A stretch of DNA of 64,000 nucleotides from assembly GCF_008974285.1 (NCBI RefSeq), contig NZ_BKZV01000009.1:1-64000 (forward strand). The letters are read 5' to 3'. This stretch comes from Thermogemmatispora aurantia (GTDB lineage: Bacteria; Chloroflexota; Ktedonobacteria; Ktedonobacterales; Ktedonobacteraceae). The position numbers were made by a program, and so were the translations under genes. The first letter of the stretch is position 1. Every line of letters begins with the position of its first letter. Below the pieces are notes generated by a model. It ran no database searches, was not told where the DNA came from, and worked only from the letters and a program-made list of their open reading frames with translations. This document shows positions 8,524 through 17,261 of this stretch, piece after piece.

Positions 8524-8919
8524 ATGAACATGACCGATCCCATCGCGGATATGCTCACCCGCATCCGCAATGCGATCATCGCGCGGCACACGCGGGTCTC
8601 GATTCCGGCCTCCAAGATGAAGTTGGCCATTGCGCGTGTGCTCAAGGAAGAGGGCTACATCAAAGATATCGAAGTGATCAAGGATAATCCCCAGGGGACG
8701 ATTCGCATCACCTTGCGCTATGTCGATAAGAAGCCGGTGCTGACCCAGCTGGAGCGTGTGAGTAAGCCCGGGCGGCGTGTCTATACCAAGCGCAAGGATA
8801 TTCCCCTGGTGCGGGGTGGGCTGGGGGTTGCCATTCTGTCCACTCCCAAGGGCGTGATGACGGGACGCAAAGCCTATCAGCTCGGTCTTGGGGGCGAGGT
8901 TATCTGTCACGTCTGGTAG
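8524..8919 (+). CDS. rpsH: 30S ribosomal protein S8
   Basis: This 131-residue protein reads MNMTDPIADMLTRIRNA, then KMKLAIARVLKEEGYIKDIE, and ends VMTGRKAYQLGLGGEVICHVW, the conserved S8 termini. S8 binds 16S helix 21 and in Escherichia coli represses the spc operon; no matching mRNA site was recognised here. The ATG has GGAGGTG upstream. Length is normal. Confidence 0.97.
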   Translation: MNMTDPIADMLTRIRNAIIARHTRVSIPASKMKLAIARVLKEEGYIKDIEVIKDNPQGTIRITLRYVDKKPVLTQLERVSKPGRRVYTKRKDIPLVRGGLGVAILSTPKGVMTGRKAYQLGLGGEVICHVW

Positions 8920-8934
8920 ACGGGAGGTAGACAC

Positions 8935-9522
8935 GTGTCGCGTATAGGGCGTATGCCGATCCCGATCCCGCCGAAGGTCGAGGTCAGCTGGAACGAGGAC
9001 AATCTGGTGACTGTCAAGGGCCCAAAGGGCGAGCTGTCCCTCAAGATCCCCTCGTCTCTCTCGCTGACCCTGGAGAATGGCACGCTCAAGGTGGCGCGCC
9101 AGTCCGATAATAAGCTGCATCGCTCTCAGCATGGCCTTTACCGCACGCTGATCAATAACATGGTGGTCGGCGTGACTCAGGGCTACAGCAAGCAGCTAGA
9201 GATTCACGGTACTGGCTACCGTGCCACCAAGGTGGGCGATAACCTGGTGATCATGGTGGGCTATTCCCACCCGGTTGAGGTGCCTCCGCCGCCAGGCATC
9301 TCCTTCACGGTCGACGGGGTTGACCCTGTGACCAAGGCCACCAAGGTCAGTGTGGTCGGGATCGATAAGCAGAAGGTGGGCGAAATGGCGGCCATCATTC
9401 GCCGCATTCGCGAGCCGGAGCCTTACAAGGGCAAAGGCATCCGCTACGCTGGTGAGGAGATCCGGCGCAAGGCCGGTAAGGCCGGCAAGACAGGCAAGGC
9501 CGGCGGCGGTAAGAAGAAGTAA
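8935..9522 (+). CDS. rplF: 50S ribosomal protein L6
   Basis: Both L6 repeats are visible: MSRIGRMPIPIPPKVEVSW, then YRTLINNMVVGVTQGYSKQL and the C-terminal EPEPYKGKGIRYAGEEIRRK. L6 lies near the factor-binding site. It starts at a GTG behind GGGAGG. The last 15 residues are a Lys/Gly/Ala tail, giving 195 residues, a little longer than usual. Confidence 0.97.
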   Translation: MSRIGRMPIPIPPKVEVSWNEDNLVTVKGPKGELSLKIPSSLSLTLENGTLKVARQSDNKLHRSQHGLYRTLINNMVVGVTQGYSKQLEIHGTGYRATKVGDNLVIMVGYSHPVEVPPPPGISFTVDGVDPVTKATKVSVVGIDKQKVGEMAAIIRRIREPEPYKGKGIRYAGEEIRRKAGKAGKTGKAGGGKKK

Positions 9523-9597
9523 CGGCCATCTGCTGGCAAACCAGTTGAGTTGGTCTTACCCCTGGCTGGCCTGTAGACGGGCCAGCTCACTGGGGCC

Positions 9598-9617
9598 GAT
9601 CGATCGATCGATCGATC
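9598..9617 (+). repeat. Five tandem GATC units
   Basis: In the rplF-rplR spacer the tetramer GATC is repeated five times without a break. Each unit is palindromic, so the whole tract can also fold back. Similar short four-base tracts recur in other spacers of this window. Confidence 0.9.
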
Positions 9618-9721
9618 ACTGGCACAAGCGAGCAAGTAAGCACATCTGCGATGAGGAGGGACGTAGTGCCGATCACGTCCCTTGCAGCGTCGGTTCATCT
9701 TTCTTTATTACTCTTATATAG

Positions 9722-9741
9722 AAGAACAGGGGCACGTTCTT
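9722..9741 (+). promoter_or_regulatory. Hairpin enclosing the rplR ribosome-binding site
   Basis: AAGAAC (9,722-9,727) can pair perfectly with GTTCTT (9,736-9,741). The eight-base loop contains AGGGG, the only good ribosome site for rplR, and the start codon follows at once. This could limit translation initiation. It is a six-pair stem, so its stability in the cell is uncertain. Confidence 0.4.
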
Positions 9742-10371
9742 ATGATCAAGACGTTCAATGCGAACAAGGCGCGGCTGCGTCGGCACCAGCGGATACGTCG
9801 CCGAGTCAAGGGCACAGCGGAACGACCACGTTTGAATGTGTTCCGCAGCGCTCGTCATATCTATGCTCAGATTATCGACGATACCCTGGGTCAGACACTT
9901 GTCTCGGCCTCCTCGTTGGAGGCAGCTCTGCGCAATTTCCAGCCGGCGCCGCCCCCTGAGTCGGCGGCCCCCCAAGCGGAAGCCGCTCCAGAGGAGGAGG
10001 TAGTCGTCGAAAGCGCGGCGGAGGCCGTCCCTTCACGCCGGGCGGCCCGAGCTGCAGCGCGGACCCAGGCCCAGAGCCAGCAGGCCCGGGGCGGTAAAGG
10101 TAGTCAGCAGCAACGGGGCCGTCCGCCGACGCAGGTCAAGACTGTTCTACCCAGCGCTCAAAAAGGCGAGAAGAAAACGCCCGTCGAGGCGTTGGCTGCT
10201 ATTGCCTACAATCGCAAAGTCGCTATTGCGCGTGAGGTTGGCAGGTTGCTCGCGCAGCGCGCGAAAGAGAAGGGGATCGAGAAGGTCGTCTTTGACCGTG
10301 GGGGCTATGCCTATCACGGACGCGTAGCCGCCCTTGCCGAAGGGGCGCGTGAAGGCGGCCTACAGTTCTAG
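9742..10371 (+). CDS. rplR: 50S ribosomal protein L18 split by a long internal insertion
   Basis: L18 carries 5S rRNA into the 50S subunit. Residues 1-60 (RLRRHQRIRRRVKGTAERPR, LNVFRSARHIYAQIIDD) and about 150-209 (NRKVAIAREVGRLLAQRAKE, KVVFDRGGYAYHGRV) are the two halves of a normal L18. Between them lie about 85 residues rich in Ala, Pro, Glu, Gln and Arg, giving 209 residues against about 120. The ATG at 9,742 was chosen because MIKTF fits L18 and AGGGG lies just upstream; a longer in-frame start at 9,682 adds hydrophobic residues unlike L18. Confidence 0.94.
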   Translation: MIKTFNANKARLRRHQRIRRRVKGTAERPRLNVFRSARHIYAQIIDDTLGQTLVSASSLEAALRNFQPAPPPESAAPQAEAAPEEEVVVESAAEAVPSRRAARAAARTQAQSQQARGGKGSQQQRGRPPTQVKTVLPSAQKGEKKTPVEALAAIAYNRKVAIAREVGRLLAQRAKEKGIEKVVFDRGGYAYHGRVAALAEGAREGGLQF

Positions 10372-10404
10372 GTCAGGTTGGTAGGCACGAGCACGAGGAG
10401 AAAC

Positions 10405-11067
10405 ATGCCGAGAATAGATGCGTCGAAGCTGAACCTGGAAGAGATCGTGGTCGAAGTCACCCGCGTCTCCAAGGTCGTTAAGGGCGGGCGCCGCTTCAGC
10501 ATCCGGGCGCTCGTGGTAGTTGGGGACCGCAATGGCCACGTTGGCTATGGCATGGGGAAGGCCGCCGAGTATACCGAAGCGATTCGCAAGGCCGCTGAGG
10601 ATGCCAAAAAGCATCTGATTCATGTGCCATTGACAGGCACGACCATCCCCTTCATGGTCAAGACGACCTTTGGAGCCTCGCAGGTGATGCTCAAACCCGC
10701 CGCGCCCGGTACCGGGGTCATCGCTGGGGCGGCGGTGCGCGCCGTGGTGGAGCTGGCTGGTATTCGTGATATCCTGACGAAGGTCATTGGCAGCTCCAAC
10801 CGCGCCAATACCGTCGGCGCCTGCATTGAGGCCCTCAAGGAGCTGCGCTCGCCCGAGGAAGTGGCGGCCCTGCGCGGTAAGACAGTGGTCGAGCTGCTGG
10901 GACGGCGCCGTGCTGAGCGCCTGGCGGCAGCGGCGGCAAGCGCTGCCGAGCAGGCGGCGGCCCTCCGCGCTGCCCGCGAGGAGGAGGCGCGTGAGCAGCG
11001 CGCTCTGCGCCGTGCCGCCCGCGAACGCGCCGAGCGCGCGGAACGTCGTGGGGAGCGCCGTCGCTAG
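10405..11067 (+). CDS. rpsE: 30S ribosomal protein S5 with basic helical tail
   Basis: The S5 signatures are present: KVVKGGRRFSIRALVVVGDR, GHVGYGMGKAAEYTEAIRKA, and GTGVIAGAAVRAVVELAGIR. S5 shapes decoding accuracy and helicase activity at the mRNA entry. From about residue 170 the chain continues as an Ala/Arg/Glu tail, giving 220 residues against about 165. The ATG at 10,405 follows GAGGAG; a GTG 27 nt upstream lacks a comparable site. Confidence 0.95.
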   Translation: MPRIDASKLNLEEIVVEVTRVSKVVKGGRRFSIRALVVVGDRNGHVGYGMGKAAEYTEAIRKAAEDAKKHLIHVPLTGTTIPFMVKTTFGASQVMLKPAAPGTGVIAGAAVRAVVELAGIRDILTKVIGSSNRANTVGACIEALKELRSPEEVAALRGKTVVELLGRRRAERLAAAAASAAEQAAALRAAREEEAREQRALRRAARERAERAERRGERRR

Positions 11068-11261
11068 ACAGACCCCACTCGCTTGCTCTCGCTCGCTCGC
11101 TTCTGCTCAGCCTCGTCGTTCGGCGTGGCGCGGCTCAGTCCGACTCAGCTTGACTCGACGACGCTGCAGCTTGTGGCCCTAGAGGGAGACGGAGGTGGGG
11201 GACAGCAGAGCGAGGCTGAGCAGAGCAAGATGGGCGCCTGAGTTTGAGGAGAGAGACTGTT

Positions 11262-11444
11262 ATGGCAAAGCTGCGCATTAAGTGGGTGAAGAGTACGATT
11301 GGCTACGCGCAGGATCAGCGGGAGACTATCCGCTCGCTCGGACTGCGCAAGCTCCAGCAGGAAGTGGTGCGCGAGGATACGCCCACGACTCGCGGTATGA
11401 TTCAGAAGGTGAGACACCTGGTCAAGGTGGAGGAGATAGCATAA
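11262..11444 (+). CDS. rpmD: 50S ribosomal protein L30
   Basis: The 60 residues read MAKLRIKWVKSTIGYAQDQR followed by TIRSLGLRKLQQEVV and MIQKVRHLVKVEE, the one-domain L30 pattern. The ATG at 11,262 is preceded by GAGGAGAGAG. Its TAA overlaps the rplO ATG by one base, so the two are probably translated together. Confidence 0.96.
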   Translation: MAKLRIKWVKSTIGYAQDQRETIRSLGLRKLQQEVVREDTPTTRGMIQKVRHLVKVEEIA

Positions 11445-11980
11445 TGAAACTGTCTGATCTGCGACCAGCTCCTGGTTCGCACAAGCGGTCAAGACGAGTT
11501 GGGCGAGGACATGGCTCGGGACGTGGTAAGACGGCCGGTCGCGGTACCAAGGGTCAGAAGGCACGCACCGGAGGAAAGGTCAGCCAGGCCTTTGGAGGAG
11601 GTCAGACGCCGCTGTCGCAGCGCCTGCCGTTCCTGCGAGGCATAGGCAATAGCAACGCTCCTTTCCGGAAGGAATACGCCATTGTGAATGTCGAGAGCCT
11701 GGAGCGCTTCTTTGAACCCGGGGCCCAGGTTACACCAGAAACCCTGGCCGAGAAGCACCTGCTCTCGTCTACTGAGAGCCGCGGCCTGGTCAAGATCCTG
11801 GGCGATGGCGAGCTGCATCGCCCGCTGACAGTCCGGGCCCACAAGTTTTCAGAAAGCGCGCGGGCCAAGATCGAGGCCGCCGGTGGCAGTATCGAAGTGA
11901 TCCCGGTCAGAGTCTACGAGAAGACGAAGCGCCGTAAAGATCAAGGGAAGCTGGCTCAGGGGGCGCAGGCCCAGGCTTAA
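11444..11980 (+). CDS. rplO: 50S ribosomal protein L15
   Basis: This 178-residue protein begins MKLSDLRPAPGSHKRSRRVG and has GRGHGSGRGKTAGRGTKGQK, the Gly/Arg-rich L15 N-terminus, and AAGGSIEVIP near the end. L15 is a late 50S assembly protein. The ATG overlaps the rpmD stop. The C-terminal last 25 residues are Lys/Gln/Ala rich and slightly longer than typical. Confidence 0.96.
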   Translation: MKLSDLRPAPGSHKRSRRVGRGHGSGRGKTAGRGTKGQKARTGGKVSQAFGGGQTPLSQRLPFLRGIGNSNAPFRKEYAIVNVESLERFFEPGAQVTPETLAEKHLLSSTESRGLVKILGDGELHRPLTVRAHKFSESARAKIEAAGGSIEVIPVRVYEKTKRRKDQGKLAQGAQAQA

Positions 11981-12250
11981 GCCTGGTGCCTGCCTGAGCC
12001 GGTCTTTCCTGTCTTCCACCCAGGCGGGTCAACCAGATCGCAGATCGCTGGTCGGCCAGCCTGGTCTAACGCGGTGAGCAGCAGCCGGCCAGGCGGTGTA
12101 TCTCTGCTGATGAGTATGATGAGGGCAAGAAAGAGCCAATGATCAGCGCGGCCAGGGCTACTGGTGGCCGGGAAGGGAAGGACCCCAGGTCCTGGGCCAG
12201 GGCCAGGAAGCTGCTTATCCGCGTGACGCTTATTGTGAAAGGAGCCATCC

Positions 12251-13582
12251 ATGTTAGGACGGCTGCTCAGTGTCTGGTCTATTCCTGACCTGCGCAAGAA
12301 AATTATCTTTACGCTGATCATCCTGCTGCTCATGCGGGTACTGGCGCACATCACAGTCCCCTTGACCCACCAGCAGGAACAAACGCTGGCCAGCCTCTTC
12401 ACGAGCGGTCAAAATCAGAATCTGGGCCAGTTACTCGGCCTTCTGGACATCTTTTCAGGGGGATCGCTCCAGACCTACTCGATCATCGCCATGAGCGTCT
12501 ACCCCTACGTCACGGCGACCATCGTGATGCAGCTGCTCTCGCCGATCATTCCGGCGCTCCATCGCCTCATGGAAGAGGGCGAGGCCGGACGGCTCAAGTT
12601 CAGCCAGATTACGCGCATCATCACGGTCCCTCTGGCCTTTCTCCAGGCGCTGGGTAGCGCGGCCATCTTTGTGAGGGTGGGGGTCCTCGATGCCAGCACC
12701 TTCAACCTCTTTGGCCCCAACTGGCTGCAGACGCTGGCTATTCTCCTCTCGCTGACCACGGGGACGATGATCCTGGTCTGGTTCGGCGAGCTGATCACGG
12801 AGTATGGCGTCGGCAATGGCATCTCGATCATCATCCTGGGGAACATTGTGACCCGCCTGCCCACTCTGGTGCAGCAGGGCTACCTCTCCAGCACGACGAC
12901 GGGCGGCACGAGCAGCAGCATTCTCAACCTGGTCGCACTCGGGCTGATCACCGTGATCACCATTGCCGGCATCGTCTATATCTACCTGGGACAGCGACGT
13001 ATTCCGATTCAGTATCCTACCAAGCGCATCGTCGGACGAGGGATGCTGGTCGGCTCGGCGCAGACCACCTATATTCCCATGATGGTCAATAGCGCCGGCA
13101 TGATCCCGCTGATCTTCGCCAACTCGGTCTTGCTCTTCCCGACCGTGATCTCCCAGTACCTGGCCAGCAGCAATGCCAGCTGGCTCACGACGGCGGCGAG
13201 CTGGCTCAGCAGTACCGTGCTCAATACAACGCTGCCCTGGTACTGGCTGTTCTACTTTGTGCTGGTAGTCGGGTTCACCTACTTCTACGCCGATCTGGTC
13301 TGGGAACAGCAGAATATTGCCGAGAATCTGCAAAAGCAGGGGGCTCACATTCCTGGCTATCGCCCGGGCGAGCAGACACGTGTCTACTTGAAAACGCTGC
13401 TGAGACGGGTGACGCTCGGCGGCGCGCTCTTCCTGGGCGTTCTGGCGGTTCTGCCCTATCTGGCCAGAACCCAGATGCTCAGCTCGACCGCCCTGCTGGT
13501 CGTCGTGGCGGTGGCGTTGGATACTATCAGACAGCTTGAAGCACAAGTTGTCATGCGCAATTACTCGGGTTTCCTGTCGTAG
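12251..13582 (+). CDS. secY: Protein translocase subunit SecY
   Basis: SecY is the membrane channel for Sec-dependent secretion. The 443-residue protein has about ten hydrophobic segments. It contains IIAMSVYPYVTATIVMQLLS, GELITEYGVGNGISIIILGN, and GQRRIPIQYPTKRIVGRGML, all typical of SecY, and a cytoplasmic PGYRPGEQTRVYLKTLLRRV loop. Position between rplO and adk is canonical. The ATG follows GAAAGGAG. Confidence 0.98.
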   Translation: MLGRLLSVWSIPDLRKKIIFTLIILLLMRVLAHITVPLTHQQEQTLASLFTSGQNQNLGQLLGLLDIFSGGSLQTYSIIAMSVYPYVTATIVMQLLSPIIPALHRLMEEGEAGRLKFSQITRIITVPLAFLQALGSAAIFVRVGVLDASTFNLFGPNWLQTLAILLSLTTGTMILVWFGELITEYGVGNGISIIILGNIVTRLPTLVQQGYLSSTTTGGTSSSILNLVALGLITVITIAGIVYIYLGQRRIPIQYPTKRIVGRGMLVGSAQTTYIPMMVNSAGMIPLIFANSVLLFPTVISQYLASSNASWLTTAASWLSSTVLNTTLPWYWLFYFVLVVGFTYFYADLVWEQQNIAENLQKQGAHIPGYRPGEQTRVYLKTLLRRVTLGGALFLGVLAVLPYLARTQMLSSTALLVVVAVALDTIRQLEAQVVMRNYSGFLS

Positions 13583-13633
13583 GTCGGCGAGGCGCGATGG
13601 TGCGCCTCGTCCGCTTCCATCGGAGGAGAAACG

Positions 13634-14305
13634 GTGCTGATCATTCTCATTGGCGCTCAAGGGTCGGGCAAAGGGACCCAGGCGGAAGCGCTCTCTCAGG
13701 AACTTGGGATTCCGCACGTTGCCAGCGGAGATCTGTTTCGTAAGGAAGTCGCTGAAGGCACTGAGCTGGGCCTGAAAGCCAAAGACTATCTGGATCGTGG
13801 TGAGCTGGTCCCTGACGAGCTGACGATCGCGATGATCCTGGGTCGACTGGCCCGTCCCGATTGTGCCAGGGGGGCCTTGCTGGATGGCTTCCCGCGAACC
13901 ATTCCCCAGGCGGAGGCTCTGGATAAAGGGCTGCAAGCCGTGCAGAGGCAGGTCGATCTGGCCGTTTATCTGGAGGTACCACGTGAGGAATTAGTGCGGC
14001 GGCTGTCGGGTCGCTATATCTGTCGCGCCTGCCAGCATGTCTACAACATCTATAGCAAGCCACCTAAGGTTCCGGGTGTCTGCGATATCGATGGAAGCGA
14101 ACTCTACCAGCGCTCCGACGATGTCGGCGAGGCGGTCGAACGGCGGCTGGATATCTTCTTTAAGGAGACAATCCGCCTGCTCGACTACTACGCGACCCAG
14201 GGGAAGCTGGTAAAGGTCAATGGCAATCAGAGCATCGACGAGGTTCATCAAGAGTTGCTCTCGACTATCAAAGGCTATGAACAAGGTCAGCATGGGTCGG
14301 CCTGA
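13634..14305 (+). CDS. adk: Adenylate kinase with zinc-type lid
   Basis: It catalyses ATP + AMP = 2 ADP. The P-loop is GAQGSGKGTQAEAL near residue 8 and the AMP-binding segment includes GDLFRKEV and LLDGFPRTIPQAEAL. The lid has CRAC followed by CDID, a Cys3-Asp zinc site as in many Gram-positive and thermophilic enzymes. It is 223 residues, starts at GTG behind GGAGGAG, and lies between secY and map as usual. Confidence 0.97.
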   Translation: MLIILIGAQGSGKGTQAEALSQELGIPHVASGDLFRKEVAEGTELGLKAKDYLDRGELVPDELTIAMILGRLARPDCARGALLDGFPRTIPQAEALDKGLQAVQRQVDLAVYLEVPREELVRRLSGRYICRACQHVYNIYSKPPKVPGVCDIDGSELYQRSDDVGEAVERRLDIFFKETIRLLDYYATQGKLVKVNGNQSIDEVHQELLSTIKGYEQGQHGSA

Positions 14306-14410
14306 TCCGTCGCCTCGTCGCCTGCCCATTGCGGGCGAGCCTGGAGGGCTGGCGGTGCGGGCTTTGACTCTGGCTCGCCCCAGCCCGGCCACCCATGAGG
14401 AGAGTTGATT

Positions 14411-15160
14411 GTGGCGATTATCATAAAATCAAAGGAAGAGCGCGAGCGGATTCGGGAGACGGGCCGGATTGTCGCCGCGGTTCTGGCCGAGCTACGCAGC
14501 GCCGTTCGTCCCGGTATCACTACTGGCGACCTGGACCGCCTGGCGGCGGAGGCGCTTCAGCGCTATGGGGCAAAGTCAAGCTCGCTTGGCTACCACGGCT
14601 ATCCAGGTCACCTGTGTACGTCGGTCAACGATGAGGTGGTGCATGGAATCCCGGGTAAGCGCGTGCTCCAGGAAGGCGATATTATCAGCCTCGACCTTGC
14701 CGCTAACTATCAGGGCTGGCATGCCGATGCCGCTATCACCATCGGCGTGGGCGAGATTAGCCCCGAACTGAAACGCCTGCTCAAAGTGACCGAGGATGCC
14801 CTCTATCGCGGGATTGCCGCGGCTCGGGCCGGCAATCGCCTGCTGGATATCAGCCGCGCTATTCAGCAGTTCGTGGAGAGCGCCGGCTTCTCGCTGGTGC
14901 GTCAGTGGGGCGGCCACGGCGTTGGGCGCAGTATGCATGAAGATCCCCAGGTGCTGAACTACGTCGAACCTGGGCTGCCCAATCCGGCTCTGCGGCCCGG
15001 GATGGTGCTGGCGATCGAGCCAATGGTCAATATGGGCGGGAAGGAGACACGTGTCCTCCCCGATCGCTGGACCGTGGTTACGGCTGATCATAGCTACTCT
15101 GCACATTTCGAGCATACCGTTGCCATCACGGAAGGCGATGCCGAGATCCTGACTCTCTGA
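14411..15160 (+). CDS. map: Methionine aminopeptidase, type I
   Basis: This metalloenzyme removes the initiator methionine. It contains GYHGYPGHLCTSVNDEVVHG, LDLAANYQGWHADAAITIGV (two metal Asp), GGHGVGRSMHEDP (metal His), AIEPMVNMG and the final HFEHTVAITE (metal Glu residues). GTG at 14,411 lies 7-8 nt after AGGAG; a TTG two codons earlier is too close to that site. The product is 249 residues, normal for type I. Confidence 0.96.
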   Translation: MAIIIKSKEERERIRETGRIVAAVLAELRSAVRPGITTGDLDRLAAEALQRYGAKSSSLGYHGYPGHLCTSVNDEVVHGIPGKRVLQEGDIISLDLAANYQGWHADAAITIGVGEISPELKRLLKVTEDALYRGIAAARAGNRLLDISRAIQQFVESAGFSLVRQWGGHGVGRSMHEDPQVLNYVEPGLPNPALRPGMVLAIEPMVNMGGKETRVLPDRWTVVTADHSYSAHFEHTVAITEGDAEILTL

Positions 15161-15354
15161 GAGAGTGACAAGGAGCAAACAGATACAACGAGACCAACAG
15201 GGCTGGTTCGTTCCGTTGTACCACAATGAGCAGGCGGGCAACCAAACGGACGAGCAGGCGGATGACCAACAGCCAGGTGCTACTGCGAGGTGACGACTGG
15301 CTAACCCAGCTGGGGGACAAGAGATCCAGTTCTGGTAGAAAGAGGGTCTGCCCC

Positions 15355-15383
15355 TCGACTTTCCCGAAGGTTTGTGCTATAAT
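15355..15383 (+). promoter_or_regulatory. Sigma-70 type promoter upstream of infA
   Basis: TCGACT (15,355-15,360) and TATAAT (15,378-15,383) are separated by 17 bp, and TGC directly before the -10 box makes it an extended -10. Transcription would begin near 15,390. infA follows after a leader of about 425 nt, so infA-rpmJ-rpsM and beyond can be transcribed independently of the upstream S10/spc genes. Confidence 0.75.
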
Positions 15384-15395
15384 TCGCAGTTGGTC

Positions 15396-15420
15396 GCAGC
15401 AGTCTTCCCTGCTGCTTTTT
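15396..15420 (+). terminator. Intrinsic terminator hairpin just after the infA promoter
   Basis: GCAGCAG pairs perfectly with CTGCTGC across a six-base loop and is followed by five T residues. It lies only about 6 nt after the predicted transcription start. It may end read-through from map, or act on the new transcript; the placement is unusual. Confidence 0.65.
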
Positions 15421-15813
15421 GCCACTCTGGAAAAGCACACAAGTCGTAGGGACAAACGACCTTCTCATAGAGAGCGAACTCGCCTTGTTTCCTCATATGT
15501 GGCGTAGTGCAGAAGTGGGTGACCTGTCTATCTGCCTCCCTGCCTGGCTGGGCAGGTCCGTGGAGAGGTCCACAGCAAGGCAGGTCGGCCCGGCCCGGCA
15601 GCTTCGTATGAGGAATCCTTATCCGCCGGTCAGCCAACGAGCTAGCCACCGCCAGCAGGAAGCGAGGGAGAGGAGAGGAAGACGGCGGCAGAGTAGAGTG
15701 GGTCAAAGAGAGAGGCGGAGGTGGGTGGGGTGAGTGAAGTGGATCGTTTGCGCGCAACCTGCTGTTGGAACGCTTCGATGAGCCACTGCAACAGGTGACG
15801 ACGAAAGGGTGCT

Positions 15814-16035
15814 ATGCCGAAAAAGGATGAGATCGAGGTGGAGGGCGAGGTGACCGAAGCCCTCCCAAATGCGATGTTCAGGGTCAAGGTCGATGAGAAC
15901 CATGAGGTTCTGGCCACGCTGTCGGGACGCATCCGCATGAATTTCGTGCGCATCGTCCCCGGCGACCGGGTGAAAGTGGTGCTCTCGCCCTATGACCTGA
16001 CACGGGGCCGCATCACCTGGCGCGTCAAGCCCTGA
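15814..16035 (+). CDS. infA: Translation initiation factor IF-1
   Basis: The 73 residues read MPKKDEIEVEGEVTEALPNA, then FRVKVDENHEVLATLSGRIR and GDRVKVVLSPYDLTRGRITW, the S1/OB fold of IF-1. IF-1 blocks the A site during initiation. Length is normal. Its own promoter lies upstream. Confidence 0.97.
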   Translation: MPKKDEIEVEGEVTEALPNAMFRVKVDENHEVLATLSGRIRMNFVRIVPGDRVKVVLSPYDLTRGRITWRVKP

Positions 16036-16650
16036 CCGAAGCGGCTCCCTGGATCGCCGCAGCCGCAGAGGCAGCTAAGACAGAACCGGCCTGGTTGTTG
16101 CGCCGCTTCCTACTATGGCAAGGCGAGCGAGCTGTTCAGCATCAGCAGAGAGCAGACAGAGAGCAGATAGCAATGGGCCGGAGCCTGCTATAGCGTGGCT
16201 CGGCCTGGCCTACAGCACGTTGGCCCCGGCGCCTCGCTCCCATGTCACAGCTCGGATTCGTCTGTGCAGCTTCTGCATCGTCAGGGATAGCTCCCGCGCT
16301 CCCCTGCCCCTTGCCCCACACGCAGCGGAGGGCAGGGTGAAGCCAGACTGGCGACTGCCCGTCTATGCTCAATCTGAGCAAGCGGGCGGCTTCAGCGCCA
16401 GGCCCAGCGGGGTGGGCGAGGGCAGGAGCGGGTCGGGAGAGAGCCAGCGCCTGCGTCGCGTCGGCACTCGCCCTTTCGTCTTCGACTGCCTGCTCCAGTC
16501 AGGTGGTCTGACTCTGCGCTGCTGCGGCCTCGTTTCTCTCGCTTGGCTCGACATGACCGGATGTTGCAGACAAGCGCTTCGGCGCAACACGAACGCGACA
16601 ACCTTTGACAATGGCAAAGTGAAGAGCAGAAACGAAGGAAGGAGGGAGCC
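16036..16650. other. Spacer between infA and rpmJ
   Basis: This is 615 nt without a supported gene. A 179-codon open frame crosses it, but its start has no ribosome site and its composition is that of random GC-rich sequence. A TTTGACA box occurs near 16,601 without a matching -10. I see no RNA gene or clear hairpin terminator. Confidence 0.6.
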
Positions 16651-16767
16651 GTGAAGGTACGCGCCTCGGTGAAACCACGCTGCGAGCACTGCAAGGTCAT
16701 TCGCCGCAATCGCGTGGTGATCGTGATTTGTACCAAGAACCCGAAGCATAAGCAGCGTCAGGGCTAG
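16651..16767 (+). CDS. rpmJ: 50S ribosomal protein L36
   Basis: This short 38-residue gene begins at GTG behind GGAAGGAGGGAG. The protein has MKVRASVKPRCEHCKVIRRN and ends CTKNPKHKQRQG. The zinc ligands are Cys11, Cys14, Cys27 and His33, as in the zinc-binding form of L36. Its place between infA and rpsM is canonical. Confidence 0.96.
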   Translation: MKVRASVKPRCEHCKVIRRNRVVIVICTKNPKHKQRQG

Positions 16768-17261
16768 AGCGTACTCGGGGAAGGGCTGCGCCGTAGCGGT
16801 AATGGTAGCTGACAGGCATTGGGCGGCCTGGCTGCCGGATCAGGCTGGGCAGGCGATGAACAGCAGCTGGCTGTTGCCCGCTTGCCCATCAGCGATCGCC
16901 GCTCTGGGCCTGTGTTGTCTTATCTTTGTTCATTTGTCCGTGTCGCCTCTCGCGACAGGCCCGCTGACGAGACGGGAAGCCGCTCCTTCCCCGGCGAACC
17001 TGCTGATCAACGAGCGAGCGCGCGCGGCGAGGTCTGGGAGAGGATGGAACAAGCACTACCAGTATCCTCTGTCAGTAGTGGTCACGCACGGGACGGAGAA
17101 CTGGGCTTGTCAAGCGTCTTGATCACCAGATCCCGGAAGCGATCGCGCGGATTCCCTATCAGTCAAAAGCGACGGTGTGAGCAGAAAAGCTCAGGCGAGG
17201 AGAAGAAAGACGGGGCAGAGGCCAGGCCCAAGGCCCCGGCCTGTCTGATCTGGAGGAGAAG
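16768..17261. other. Spacer between rpmJ and rpsM
   Basis: This is 494 nt with no gene that I can support. Open frames on both strands lack conserved motifs. The last 20 nt hold the purine-rich ribosome site of rpsM (GGAGGAG). Nothing else is recognised. Confidence 0.6.

Larger units (their letters stand above)
15161..15813. other. Spacer between map and infA
   Basis: This 653-nt stretch has no convincing gene; open frames in it lack ribosome sites and known motifs. It holds a near-consensus promoter at 15,355-15,383 and a perfect terminator-like hairpin at 15,396-15,420, described separately. The rest (15,430-15,780) is purine-rich, low-complexity sequence in which I see nothing definite. 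Confidence 0.7.

Noticed and set aside
12455..13936. A 493-codon minus-strand open frame opposite secY and adk
   Set aside because: It spans two well supported genes on the other strand and has composition typical of antisense shadow frames.
16115..16654. A 179-codon frame between infA and rpmJ
   Set aside because: No ribosome site or conserved motif, and it runs past the rpmJ start.
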